From the NCBI GenBank assembly GCA_018970445.1, contig JAGWWF010000005.1, forward strand, positions 1 to 64,000: a DNA stretch of 64,000 nucleotides, read 5' to 3'. Below are positions 35,224 to 44,372 of the stretch, piece by piece (the first letter of the stretch is position 1; the number at the start of each line of letters is the position of its first letter). Below the pieces are notes generated by a model, which was not told the origin of the DNA, searched no databases, and saw nothing but the letters and a program-made list of their open reading frames with translations. Origin of the DNA: Alphaproteobacteria bacterium (GTDB lineage Bacteria > Pseudomonadota > Alphaproteobacteria > Sphingomonadales > Sphingomonadaceae). The position numbers and the translations under genes are program-made.

Positions 35224-36294
35224 TCACATCACCAGCGGGCCATGCTTCAGTTTGGGCAGCACGTGGCGGCTGAACAGATCGGCTTCACGGGCATGGGGAT
35301 AGCCTGACAGGATGAAGGCTTCCATGCCCGCCGCCTGGTAGGCCTGCAATTTGGCGACGATCTGATCGGGATCGCCCACCAGCGCCGCGCCGCAGCCCGA
35401 CCGGGCGCGGCCGATGCCGGTCCACAGATTGTCTTCCACATAACCGTCGCTGGCCTTGTCCCTCAGCTCGGCCTGGCGCAGCACGCCGACCGACTGGCTG
35501 TCGAGCGACTTGGCGCGGATGGCGTCACCCGTGGCGGCATCCAGCTTGGAGAGGAGATGATCGGCCGCCGCGCGGGCCTGTTCCTCTGTCTCGCGCACGA
35601 TGACATGGACGCGATAGCCGAATTTCAGCCTGCGTCCGCGTTTGGCGGCACGCGCGGTCATGTCGGCCACCACCTCCTTCACCTTGTCCATCGTGTCGGG
35701 CCACATCAGATAGACATCGGCTGCTTCGGCCGCCGCCTCGCGCGCGTCTTCCGAAAGGCCGCCGAAATAGAGCGGCGGGCATGTGCCGGAGACGGTCTTC
35801 ACATTGGGCGGCGGCAGCTTGATGCTGTAATGCTCGCCCTGCCAGTCCAGCGCCTCGCCGTTCAGCAGGGTCTTCAATATCTTCATCACCTCCACCGTGC
35901 GGTCATAGCGCGGCCTGGAGGCCAGGACCTCGCCCGGCATTTCCGAGGAGATGATGTTGACGGTGAGGCGCCCCCCAAGGATCTGATCCAGGGTGGCGAT
36001 CTGGCGGGCCAGCTGCGGCGGCCAGGTTTCGCCAACGCGAATGGCCATCAGCAGCCTGATGCGGCGGGTGAGCGCGGCGATGGCGCCGGCAAACATCTGG
36101 GTATCGATGCCCAGCTGATAGCCGCTGGGCAGCAATATATTGTCGAAGCCGCCCTTTTCGGCGGTCATCACGATATTGCGGCAATGCTCCCAGCTTGAGC
36201 GCAGCGCCGGATCGGGCACGCCCAGAAATTCATAATCATCATCGCACAGCGCCGAAAACCAGGCGATTTCGGGCCCATTGGCAGCAGTTGTCAC
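35224..36294 (-). CDS. Flavin-dependent sulfonate monooxygenase (SsuD/SmoC-like)
   Basis: A 356-aa luciferase-like (LLM) monooxygenase closely resembling alkanesulfonate monooxygenase SsuD: ETWPPQLARQIATLDQ, RRLKFGYRVHVIVRETEEQA, NLWTGIGRARSGCGAALVGD and FILSGYPHAREAD. Such enzymes use FMNH2 and O2 to break the C-S bond, releasing sulfite and an aldehyde. The GTG start overlaps the stop of the aldo-keto reductase, so the two are co-translated. No flavin reductase is adjacent. SmoC of sulfoquinovose degradation belongs to the same family. Confidence 0.85.
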   Translation of the reverse strand: MTTAANGPEIAWFSALCDDDYEFLGVPDPALRSSWEHCRNIVMTAEKGGFDNILLPSGYQLGIDTQMFAGAIAALTRRIRLLMAIRVGETWPPQLARQIATLDQILGGRLTVNIISSEMPGEVLASRPRYDRTVEVMKILKTLLNGEALDWQGEHYSIKLPPPNVKTVSGTCPPLYFGGLSEDAREAAAEAADVYLMWPDTMDKVKEVVADMTARAAKRGRRLKFGYRVHVIVRETEEQARAAADHLLSKLDAATGDAIRAKSLDSQSVGVLRQAELRDKASDGYVEDNLWTGIGRARSGCGAALVGDPDQIVAKLQAYQAAGMEAFILSGYPHAREADLFSRHVLPKLKHGPLVM

Positions 36295-37226
36295 GGCAGA
36301 TTTTCCCCAAGCGAAGCGACCAGAATGGCATACCATTGTGCCCGCGTGAACGTCACCTTGAAGGCGTCGGCCGCCTCTGCGATGCGGGCCGGATTCTGGC
36401 TGCCCACGATCGGCGTGATGCCGGCGGGATGGGCCATGATCCAGGCATAGGCGGTGGCGGCGATGCCAACGCCGAACATCTGGCCGTGCGCGGCGAGGGC
36501 TGCCTTGACGCGGATCAAGCGCGCATCTTCCGCCTGCTTGCGCCCCGGGCGCGGATCGCCGTCCCCCAGCCGGCCCTGCCCCAGCGGCGACCAGCCCAGC
36601 ACCGCCTGTCCCATTTCCATGGCCAGATCGAGCGTGCCATCGAACAGCGGGCCAAGCGCCAGGGCGGAGAATTCCGGCTGGGTGGAAACCAGCGGCGCCT
36701 TCAGATGCGCCGCCAGCGCCCGCGTCTGCGCAACGGTGAAATTGGACACGCCAACGCAGCCGATCTTGCCGGCCGCCACCAGCCCGTCCAGCGTGGCCGC
36801 CACCTCGGCCCAGTGGGTCAGCATGTCGGGCCGGTGGATCTGCCACAGATCGATGCGCTCCACCCCCAGCCGGGCCAGCGAGGCATCGACCGCCTCCACC
36901 AGATAGGCCGGCGACGAATCATAGGGCACACCCATGCGGATGCCGCCCTTGGACGCCAGGACAATATGCCCGCGCAACGAAGGCGCCGCCCTGAACACCC
37001 GGCCCAGCAAGGCTTCGGATGCGCCGAACGGCTCGTCATTGTCGGGCCCATAGATATCGGCGGTATCAAAGAAATTGATGCCGGCGGCCAGCGCCGCCTC
37101 GCACCGGCCTTGCGCGGCCGCCACATCATCGCCGGCAAAGCGCCACATCCCCCACGCCAGCGGCGACACGCGATATTGGGACTTGCCCAGGGGGCGGTGG
37201 TTCGGGCTAAGGGCGATGTGCGACAT
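36291..37226 (-). CDS. Aldo-keto reductase
   Basis: A 311-aa NADPH-dependent reductase with the AKR tetrad D54, Y59 (FDTADIYG), K93 (ASKGG) and H131 (WQIHRP), plus the cofactor-site motif GITPIVGSQNPARI. It precedes and overlaps the sulfonate monooxygenase gene. In the sulfoquinovose monooxygenase pathway an AKR (SmoB) reduces 6-oxoglucose to glucose, which would fit here. Its start codon is only 29 bp from the divergent Gfo/Idh/MocA gene. Confidence 0.85.
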   Translation of the reverse strand: MSHIALSPNHRPLGKSQYRVSPLAWGMWRFAGDDVAAAQGRCEAALAAGINFFDTADIYGPDNDEPFGASEALLGRVFRAAPSLRGHIVLASKGGIRMGVPYDSSPAYLVEAVDASLARLGVERIDLWQIHRPDMLTHWAEVAATLDGLVAAGKIGCVGVSNFTVAQTRALAAHLKAPLVSTQPEFSALALGPLFDGTLDLAMEMGQAVLGWSPLGQGRLGDGDPRPGRKQAEDARLIRVKAALAAHGQMFGVGIAATAYAWIMAHPAGITPIVGSQNPARIAEAADAFKVTFTRAQWYAILVASLGENLP

Positions 37227-37255
37227 ATTGTTCAGATAGACCGGAGAGACGCCAG

Positions 37256-38341
37256 ATGGGAAGCACCGATATCATCCGCTGGGGCATTGTGGGCACCGGC
37301 ATGATGGCGCTGGAGCATGTGGCCAACATCCAGCTGCTGGGCGGCGGCAGCATCACGGCGATTGCCGATCCGGTGCCGGCCTGCCTCGATCGCGCCGAAC
37401 GCGCCATCGGCCATGCCGTGGCCCGCTTCCCCGATGCAGCGGCGCTTGCCGGTTCAGGCCTGTGCGATGCCGTGGTCGTCGCCTCCCCCAATTTCACCCA
37501 CCGCGCCGTGCTTGGCCCGCTGATGGAGGCCGGCCTGCACATATTGTGCGAAAAGCCGCTGGCCACCACGCTGGACGATGCCCGCGCGGTGGCGGCCGCC
37601 GTGCAGGGATATGACCGCACCTTCTGGACTGCGATGGAATATCGCTTCATGCCGCCGGTGTCCGAATTCGTGGCGCATGTGCATGCCGGCAAGGTCGGCC
37701 GGCTGCAGATGCTGTCCATCCGCGAACATCGCTTCCCCTTCCTGGTCAAGGTGGGGGACTGGAACCGCTTCTCGATCAACAGCGGCGGCACCATGGTGGA
37801 AAAATGCTGCCATTTCTTCGATCTGATGCGCCATGTCGTCCAGTCGGAACCGGTGCGCGTCTATTGTTCGGGCGCCATGGACGTGAACCACAAGGACGAG
37901 CGTTACGACGGCAAGACACCCGACATCATCGACAACAGCTACACCATCGTCGATTTCGCCAACGGGGTGCGCGCCTGCCTTGATCTGTGCATGTTCGCCG
38001 ACGGCGCGGAGCAACAGGAGGAGATCATCGCCACCGGCGATTCTGCCCGGCTGGATGTGCTGATCCCGGCCGGCGACATCATCCATTCCCCCCGCGTCGG
38101 CTTCATGAACCCCAAGCAGGCGACGCGCTGGCATGTCGAAACCCCGGCCGATGCGCTGGCGGCGGGGCAGCACCATGGCTCCACCTTCTTCCAGCATCGC
38201 CACTTCGCGGCGGCGGTGCGCGGCAGCGGGCCGGTGATCGTCACCGCCGATGATGGCCTGCGCGCCGTCGCCATCGGGCTGGCCGCCGAAATCTCGGCGC
38301 GTGAACATCGCGCCGTCACCATGGCCGAACTGGGGCTGTAA
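37256..38341 (+). CDS. Gfo/Idh/MocA family protein
   Basis: A 361-aa NAD(P)-binding protein. The Rossmann motif is GIVGTGMMALEHV (10-22), the family EKP motif is in LCEKPLATT (about 98-105), and the C-terminal domain has REHRFPFLVKVGDWNRF and GGTMVEKCCHFFDL. It may be an oxidoreductase on a sugar or, given its neighbours, an NAD-dependent sulfoquinovosidase of the type recently grouped as GH188, which uses this fold. That last idea is inference from context. Confidence 0.8.
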   Translation: MGSTDIIRWGIVGTGMMALEHVANIQLLGGGSITAIADPVPACLDRAERAIGHAVARFPDAAALAGSGLCDAVVVASPNFTHRAVLGPLMEAGLHILCEKPLATTLDDARAVAAAVQGYDRTFWTAMEYRFMPPVSEFVAHVHAGKVGRLQMLSIREHRFPFLVKVGDWNRFSINSGGTMVEKCCHFFDLMRHVVQSEPVRVYCSGAMDVNHKDERYDGKTPDIIDNSYTIVDFANGVRACLDLCMFADGAEQQEEIIATGDSARLDVLIPAGDIIHSPRVGFMNPKQATRWHVETPADALAAGQHHGSTFFQHRHFAAAVRGSGPVIVTADDGLRAVAIGLAAEISAREHRAVTMAELGL

Positions 38342-38498
38342 CCGGCCTGTCATCTGTTGCAGCCGGGCCACAGCGTTGCTGCAACTGTGCAAGGCCAGAT
38401 TGACGCCAAACAAGAAAGCCTGTCTTTGCGGGCGATCTTGCCTGCCGCAATGTCGGTGGGCGGCACCGGCTGTGGCCGGACCAAACCAGGGGAGTGAC

Positions 38499-40847
38499 AT
38501 GATCCGTCAATTGCTGTTGAGCTCGGCCACCTTGTTCGCCGTCGCCGCCGCCCCGGCCTTTGCCCAGGCCGCCGCCGATGCCGGTGATGAGCCCGCCGAA
38601 ATCGTGGTGACCGCGCAGAAGCGCACCGAAAAGCTGCAGGATATTCCGCTGGCCGTCACCGTGGTCGGTGCCGATGCGCTGTCGCGTCAGGCCGTGCTGA
38701 ACCTGGAAAACGCCCAGTATCTGGTGCCCAGCCTGAACTTCCGCAAGTCCGGCACCACGATCAACCAGTCGCTCTATATCCGCGGCGTCGGCACCGCCAC
38801 CTTCTCCCTGGCCGGCGAACCGTCGATCTCCACCGTGCTCGATGGCGTCGTGCTCGCCCGCGCTGGTGAAGCCTTCTCCGATCTGGTCGATATCGAACGC
38901 ATCGAAGTGCTGCGCGGCCCGCAGGGCACATTGTTCGGCAAGAACGCCTCGGCCGGTGTGGTCAACATCGTCACCAAGCGCCCCGGCGACGTGCTGGCCG
39001 GCTATGCCGAAGGCGGCTTCTTCTTCGGCAACGGCAATGAATATCGCGCCCGCGGCAGCGTCGATCTGCCGATTTCCGATACGATCCGCACCCGCCTCAC
39101 CGGCTTCTATGGCACCTATGAAGGCAATATCTTCAACGATGCGCCGGGCGTGAACCGCCGCGTCAACGGTTATGAGCGCTTTGGCGTGCGCGGCATCGTC
39201 GAAGCCGATCTGTCCGACACGGCCAAGCTCACGGTGATCGCCGATTGGCGCAAGGCCAATGATGATTGCTGCGCCGAAGTGATCGGCGATCAGCCCGCCG
39301 GCGTTGCCGCGCTGGCGCTGGCCGGCATCAACTTCCAGGGCGACAACACCCGCACCATCCGCCAGAATCTCGTCACCCGCACCGAGGAAGAAAGCTATGG
39401 CGTCTCCGCCCAGCTCGATGTGGAAAAGGACGGCTTCACGCTGACCAGCATCACCGCCTGGCGCCGGTACGACAACAACGAAATCCGCGATGGGGACTGG
39501 ATGCATCTGGCCCTGGCCGGCCAGGCCCAGCTGCACGATGTCGGCCCGCAGACCGGCACGACCTTCAGCCAGGAACTGCGCCTCACCTCGCCGTCCGATC
39601 AGCCGTTCACCTATGTCGTCGGCCTGTTCTTCAGCCATGCCGATACCGATCGCACCTTCACCCGCAATGTCGTGCGCTGCGGCGCGGCCCCGGCCGTGGC
39701 GGCAATCCTCACCTGCGGCAGCCCCGGCGCCACGCTGGAAGCGGTCAGCGGCCGCGCGGTCTTCGGTTCGAAGTTCGACAACTATGCCGCCTTCGGCCAG
39801 GGCACCTACACGTTCAACGATCGCCTGCGGGCCATCATCGGCCTGCGCTTCACCAAGGATGATCTGAACATCTACCACAGCCGCGTGGCCACGCCGAACA
39901 TCGCCGGCCTGCCGGGCATCCAGCGCAACTTCGATCAGGGCGTGTTCAACAGCTCCAGCAACGGCGCCAACAACGGCGATGCGGCGCTCACCAACGGCGC
40001 GGCCTTCACCACCGGCACCAGCGCCACCAACCTGTCGGGCAAGGCCGGCCTGCAATATGATTTCAGCGATGACATCATGGGCTATGGCAGCTACTCGCGC
40101 GGCTACAAGGGCCCGGCCTACAACACCTTCTTCAACCTGAACCCCACCGGCACCAACGTGATCGCGCCGGAAATCGCCGATTCGTTCGAAATCGGCCTGA
40201 AGAACACGCTGTTCGGCGGCAAGCTGACGCTGAACCTGGCGGCCTTCTATGCCGAATATCGCAACTTCCAGGCCAACAACCCGGATCTGGTTGCCGGCGT
40301 GCCGGTCACCCGCTTCACCAACGCCGGTGATGTGTCCACCCGCGGCATCGAAATGGATTTCCTGCTGCGCCCGGTCAAGGATCTGAACATCGCGGGCGGT
40401 CTCGCCTTCACCGATGCCCAGGTTGATCGCTTCAACGCCCCTCCCGGTGCCGCGGTCATCCCGGCCGGCACCCCGCTCGGCTTCGCGCCGCGCTGGAAGG
40501 GCAGCTTTGGCCTGGATTATCGCTATCGCACCGGCAAGAGCATCGATTTCGCCTTTGCCGGCAACGTGTCGACCCAGTCGAGCCAGCTCAGCCTGTTCGA
40601 TGCCAACCCGGCGCTGCGGGCCGCGGGCATCATCCGCCCCTACAGCCTGGTCGATCTGCAATTCGGCCTGGTGCAGAAGGACGACAAGTTCCGCGTGACC
40701 TTCCTGGTGAAGAATCTGTTCGATCAGAGCTTCCCGGCGCAGATCACCAATTCCGGTCTGGGCGGCAACCAGCTGATCGGCCTGCGTTATCTGATCCCGC
40801 GTGAAGCCGATCGCTATTTCGGCGTGCAGGCCCGGGTGAACTTCTGA
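38499..40847 (+). CDS. TonB-dependent receptor
   Basis: A 782-aa outer-membrane receptor with signal peptide (LLLSSATLFAVAAAPAFA), TonB box EIVVTAQKR, plug motifs IERIEVLRGPQGTLFGKNAS and GVVNIVTKRPGD, and a barrel ending QARVNF. It is of the large sphingomonad family that takes up diverse organic molecules. GGGGAG precedes the ATG. It follows the Gfo/Idh/MocA gene with a 157-bp gap and probably imports the substrate of that cluster. Confidence 0.9.
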   Translation: MIRQLLLSSATLFAVAAAPAFAQAAADAGDEPAEIVVTAQKRTEKLQDIPLAVTVVGADALSRQAVLNLENAQYLVPSLNFRKSGTTINQSLYIRGVGTATFSLAGEPSISTVLDGVVLARAGEAFSDLVDIERIEVLRGPQGTLFGKNASAGVVNIVTKRPGDVLAGYAEGGFFFGNGNEYRARGSVDLPISDTIRTRLTGFYGTYEGNIFNDAPGVNRRVNGYERFGVRGIVEADLSDTAKLTVIADWRKANDDCCAEVIGDQPAGVAALALAGINFQGDNTRTIRQNLVTRTEEESYGVSAQLDVEKDGFTLTSITAWRRYDNNEIRDGDWMHLALAGQAQLHDVGPQTGTTFSQELRLTSPSDQPFTYVVGLFFSHADTDRTFTRNVVRCGAAPAVAAILTCGSPGATLEAVSGRAVFGSKFDNYAAFGQGTYTFNDRLRAIIGLRFTKDDLNIYHSRVATPNIAGLPGIQRNFDQGVFNSSSNGANNGDAALTNGAAFTTGTSATNLSGKAGLQYDFSDDIMGYGSYSRGYKGPAYNTFFNLNPTGTNVIAPEIADSFEIGLKNTLFGGKLTLNLAAFYAEYRNFQANNPDLVAGVPVTRFTNAGDVSTRGIEMDFLLRPVKDLNIAGGLAFTDAQVDRFNAPPGAAVIPAGTPLGFAPRWKGSFGLDYRYRTGKSIDFAFAGNVSTQSSQLSLFDANPALRAAGIIRPYSLVDLQFGLVQKDDKFRVTFLVKNLFDQSFPAQITNSGLGGNQLIGLRYLIPREADRYFGVQARVNF

Positions 40848-40861
40848 TCGCAGCCGGGCGC

Positions 40862-41033
40862 GTGAATAGTGCGCAGCACTATTCACCGACTCCGGCAAGA
40901 TCGGCCAGCGACCAAAAAAGGGCGGCCCCAACAGGCCGCCCTTTCTTTGTGTCGTCTGACGGCGTGGCTCCGCCACGCTCCTTCTTCTTTCTTCCTTCTT
41001 GCACGGAAAGCAGACTCGGCGGCTTTGCCGCCG
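40862..41033 (+). repeat. Structured 3'-UTR repeat, copy A
   Basis: Order of parts: hairpin GTGAATAGTGC/GCACTATTCAC (40862-40886); a CCGACTC linker; terminator hairpin with GGGCGGCC/GGCCGCCC (40920-40941); hairpin GCGTGGC-TCC-GCCACGC (40962-40978); a CT-rich tract; hairpin GGCGGC-TTT-GCCGCC (41018-41032). The same order occurs in copy B (43353-43517) on the other strand. Both copies start just after the stop codon of the upstream gene, in that gene's sense direction. Confidence 0.75.
40917..40950 (+). terminator. Terminator of the TonB receptor gene
   Basis: AAAGGGCGGCC (40917-40927) pairs with GGCCGCCCTTT (40934-40944) around CCAACA, followed by CTTTG. A-run and T-run flank the stem, so it can work in both directions. 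It is part of repeat copy A. Confidence 0.8.
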
Positions 41034-41175
41034 GCTGCGTCAACTCTGCCAAGCCTGCCCCGGCGAAGGCCGCCGGCTGCGCCGGCAAGCGCCACAGTCC
41101 GGCCCGGCTGCACGGCCCCACCCCCGACCCCTCCCCTGAGCCGCAGGCGAGCGCAGCTCAACGGGAGGGGAGATT

Positions 41176-41568
41176 TCATTGCGCCGCCCCCCGCTCGATC
41201 GCCTCCATGTCATCGTCCGAAAGCCCGAAATGATGCCCCACCTCGTGCACCAGCACATGGGTCACCAGCGCCTCCAGGCTGTCGTCCCCGTCCGCCCAGG
41301 CATCCAGCAGCGGCCGGCGATACAGGAAGATCATGTCGGGCAGCGCGCCCGATGGCATATCGCCCTTCATGCCGACATGGCGGCCCCAATAGAGGCCGAG
41401 CAGGTCCCATGGCGTCTCCAGGTCCATTTCGGCGATCACCGCGTCGTCCGGAAAATCCTCCACCTTCAGGATCACCGCGGCCAGATGCTGGCGGAACAGG
41501 GCGGGCAGCCGCTCCACGGCGGCTTGCGCCAGCGCCTCGATATCGGCAAGGGACGGGGCGTATCTCAT
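41176..41568 (-). CDS. Zincin-like metallopeptidase family protein
   Basis: A 130-aa protein with the zinc-protease motif H108-E-x-x-H112 in HVLVHEVGHHFGLSDDD, and the family stretch LPDMIFLYRRPLLD. This belongs to the small minimal zincin-like family (DUF1025-type) common in alphaproteobacteria. No signal peptide is seen. Substrate is unknown. It is divergent from the pterin dehydratase gene, 26 bp away. Confidence 0.82.
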   Translation of the reverse strand: MRYAPSLADIEALAQAAVERLPALFRQHLAAVILKVEDFPDDAVIAEMDLETPWDLLGLYWGRHVGMKGDMPSGALPDMIFLYRRPLLDAWADGDDSLEALVTHVLVHEVGHHFGLSDDDMEAIERGAAQ

Positions 41569-41594
41569 GCCCCCTGATAGGATGAAGCCCCGCC

Positions 41595-41876
41595 ATGGTC
41601 GAGACGCTCGATGCCGCCGCCCGCGCCGCCCTCGCCAGCCAGTTGCCCGACTGGGCGCTGGAGGGGGAGCATCTGAAGCGCAGTGTCCGCTTTGCCGATT
41701 TCAGCCGGGCCTTTGCCTTCATGACCCGCGTCGCGCTGCTGGCCGAGGCGCAGGATCATCATCCCGAATGGTTCAACGTGTACAACCGGGTGGATATCGC
41801 GCTGACCACCCATGATGCCGGCGGGCTTTCGGCCCGCGATGTGCGGCTGGCCAAAGCAATCGACGCGCTGCTGTAA
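41595..41876 (+). CDS. phhB: 4a-hydroxytetrahydrobiopterin dehydratase
   Basis: A 93-aa PCD/DCoH-family enzyme that recycles pterin cofactor after aromatic amino-acid hydroxylation. The family motif is [24 protein letters not shown], cited here in part as [11 protein letters not shown], with both active-site histidines; [14 protein letters not shown] closes the protein. No phenylalanine hydroxylase is nearby; some bacteria use PCD in molybdopterin-linked roles. Confidence 0.92.
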   Translation: MVETLDAAARAALASQLPDWALEGEHLKRSVRFADFSRAFAFMTRVALLAEAQDHHPEWFNVYNRVDIALTTHDAGGLSARDVRLAKAIDALL

Positions 41877-41896
41877 GCCCGGCTGCATCCCCCCAC

Positions 41897-41967
41897 CCGC
41901 TCTTGCCGAGCCTGTCGAGGCACGCCAGAATCATGGTCGCGTGCCTCGACAAGCTCGGCATGAGCGG
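41897..41967. repeat. Large palindromic intergenic repeat
   Basis: A 29-bp arm (41897-41925) pairs with 41939-41967 with only two mismatches around a 13-bp loop; the core is GCCGAGCCTGTCGAGGCACG. This sort of palindrome is frequent in sphingomonad genomes between convergent genes. It may act as a bidirectional terminator or mRNA 3'-end protector. Confidence 0.8.
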
Positions 41968-42019
41968 CTGAATTCACGTGCAAGCGAATGAATGGGCAGA
42001 TGCCTTGAATGCAGACAAG

Positions 42020-42048
42020 GAAAAGGCGGCACCCACAGGATGCCGCCT
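42020..42048 (-). terminator. Terminator of the YegP-like gene
   Basis: On the minus strand AGGCGGCA pairs with TGCCGCCT (42048-42041 with 42031-42024), followed by TTTTCC. It lies about 55 bp after the stop codon of the DUF1508 gene. Confidence 0.7.
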
Positions 42049-42102
42049 CTGCCCTTTTCGGCTGTTCGGTTCAGCCTGCGGCCAAGCCGATGTGGCTCGG
42101 CC

Positions 42103-42279
42103 TCACTCGGCCTCGACGGTCGGGGCGCCGGGGCCGTTTTTCTTGATCGATTCGATGGCGTTCACGGCCGAGGCTTTCGATGCATAGCCCTGGGTCGAGA
42201 ACATCACTTCGCTGTTGTACATGAAGCGCACGCGATATTCGCCGGCCTTGTCCTTGTAGAGTTCGAACTTGTGAGCCAT
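42103..42279 (-). CDS. YegP-like DUF1508 protein
   Basis: A 58-aa protein: it opens MAHKFELYKDKAGEYRVRF and continues with NSEVMFSTQGYASKASA and IESIKKNG, the single-repeat form of the YegP/DUF1508 fold. The function is unknown. A very strong ribosome site, GGGGAGGAG, lies eight bases upstream of the ATG, which suggests high expression, and a terminator follows. Confidence 0.88.
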   Translation of the reverse strand: MAHKFELYKDKAGEYRVRFMYNSEVMFSTQGYASKASAVNAIESIKKNGPGAPTVEAE

Positions 42280-42343
42280 TGCGCTTCTCCTCCCCTAACC
42301 GAAGTGAAGGCTAATACGTCATTTGGCCAGCGTCAACCGCGCC

Positions 42344-43219
42344 TCACTGGCCGGGCAGCAGGCCATGGATCACGCAGGCCTGGGCGGCGAGCGGGTAGAG
42401 CGGCGGGGTGAGCGTGACCTGCACCGCTTCGGCCTGTTTCTCCAGGCTGGGCGGCGGCGGCGCGGCCATCACCGCCTGGGCCGGCACCATGATGCCGCGC
42501 GCTTCATAGGATGGCGCGGCGACATCCTGGGGCGCGGCCTCCCCGCTGTAGCTTGGCCAACCGGCCAGCACCTGGGTCTGGCAGACGCCGCCCGATGGAT
42601 CGATGATCTTCACCGCGCCCAGCCGCGCGCCGGCCGCCGCCGTGGCCAGCCGGGCGCGGCGGGCGGCATCCTTCACCGCCGCCTCGAACAGCCAGGTCTT
42701 CAGTTCATTGTCTTCCTGCAGGCCGAAATTCACCTGATCAATGGCCGATGGCCGCGCCGCCACGCCCAGCCGATAGGCGCGTTCCAGCACGGCCAGATCG
42801 CGCACATCCACCTGCAACACCGCCGTCACCTCATAGGATTCGATCTGATCGGCGCGGGTGTTTTCCTGCATCTGGCCATCACGGGTGCGATATTGATCAT
42901 ACAGCGGCCGGGTGATCAGCGTGGTGGCCAGCCGCAGCTTGTCCTTCCCCAGCGCCGCCAGCGCGGCATCCAGTTCGCGGGCGCGGGCGGTGGCGGCCGT
43001 GGTCGCCTCGGCCGCCGTCCTGGCCACCACCGAGAAGCGCGCGGCAAAATTGGCCCGGTTGGCCGGCACCTCGGTGCGGACATGGCCCATGGACGCGATC
43101 ACCGGATCCTTCATCCACCACGGTGCCGGGATGAAGGGCTGGCCGATGCTGGCCGGCGGGGTTTGTGCGGCGGCGGCCGCGGCGGTGAGGGCGAGGAGGA
43201 GGGTGAGGCTGATCTTCAT
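42344..43219 (-). CDS. SIMPL-domain periplasmic protein
   Basis: A 291-aa exported protein with a signal peptide (ISLTLLLALTAAAAAAQ) and a SIMPL/DUF541 domain: GHVRTEVPANRANFAARFSV, DQIESYEVTAVLQVDVRDLA and AAVKDAARRARLATAAAG. Members are often periplasmic and linked to oxidative stress, but the function is not settled. CGCCACACTGC, part of the motif at the window's left end, lies just upstream of the start. Confidence 0.8.
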   Translation of the reverse strand: MKISLTLLLALTAAAAAAQTPPASIGQPFIPAPWWMKDPVIASMGHVRTEVPANRANFAARFSVVARTAAEATTAATARARELDAALAALGKDKLRLATTLITRPLYDQYRTRDGQMQENTRADQIESYEVTAVLQVDVRDLAVLERAYRLGVAARPSAIDQVNFGLQEDNELKTWLFEAAVKDAARRARLATAAAGARLGAVKIIDPSGGVCQTQVLAGWPSYSGEAAPQDVAAPSYEARGIMVPAQAVMAAPPPPSLEKQAEAVQVTLTPPLYPLAAQACVIHGLLPGQ

Positions 43220-43352
43220 GCGAAGCAGTGTGGCGCGCGGATGGTTGCGGCCTGATGAATGGGCCGGCGTCTCCCCTCCCCTTCAGGGGAGGGGTCGGGG
43301 GTGGGGCGCAGATTCAGGCTGATGGGCGCACATTCAGGCCCGCCGGGCGCGG

Positions 43353-43517
43353 CCGGCGGCAGAGCCGCCGAGTCCGCTTGGGGTGAGCAGAAAGGAAGAA
43401 AGGAAGGGCGTGGCGGAGCCACGCCGTCGGACGAGTCAAAAAGGGCGGCCTGTGGGGGCCGCCCTTTTCGCTCGCCGTCCGCTCTTGAGCGAGTCGGCAA
43501 ATAGCGCCGCTATTTGC
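43353..43517 (-). repeat. Structured 3'-UTR repeat, copy B
   Basis: Read on the minus strand it has the order of copy A: hairpin GCAAATAGC/GCTATTTGC (43517-43497); CCGACTC; terminator hairpin GGGCGGCC/GGCCGCCC (43464-43443) with T-run at 43442-43438; hairpin GGCGTGGC-TCC-GCCACGCC (43435-43417); CT-rich tract; hairpin GGCGGC-TCT-GCCGCC (43369-43355). It starts eight bases after the SDR stop. Stem sequences are nearly identical to copy A while linkers vary. Confidence 0.75.
43438..43464 (-). terminator. Terminator of the SDR gene
   Basis: On the minus strand GGGCGGCC (43464-43457) pairs with GGCCGCCC (43450-43443) around CCCACA, followed by TTTTT. It is part of repeat copy B. Confidence 0.8.
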
Positions 43518-43524
43518 GCGCCGC

Positions 43525-44310
<786 letters not shown>

Positions 44311-44372
44311 CTCCCATGCTGTGATGGCCGCTTATGGGCAGCGCCGGCCGGGCCTGCAACCTTTCCAAAGCG

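Larger units (their letters stand above)
40848..41175. other. Intergenic region, non-coding, rich in hairpins
   Basis: No gene is seen between the TonB receptor and the convergent metallopeptidase gene. The region holds copy A of a structured repeat (40862-41033), a terminator, and a C-rich stretch at 41116-41172 (CCCCACCCCCGACCCC) that recurs in inverted form at 43271-43308. Confidence 0.75.
43220..43524. other. Intergenic region, non-coding
   Basis: Between the SDR gene and the SIMPL gene. It contains repeat copy B, a hairpin CCCCTCCCCT/AGGGGAGGGG (43273-43294) and a C/G-rich tract related to 41116-41172. No coding frame is supported. Confidence 0.7.

Noticed and set aside
38316..40976. 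An 886-aa minus-strand frame opposite the second TonB receptor
   Set aside because: Antisense shadow of a well-supported receptor gene.
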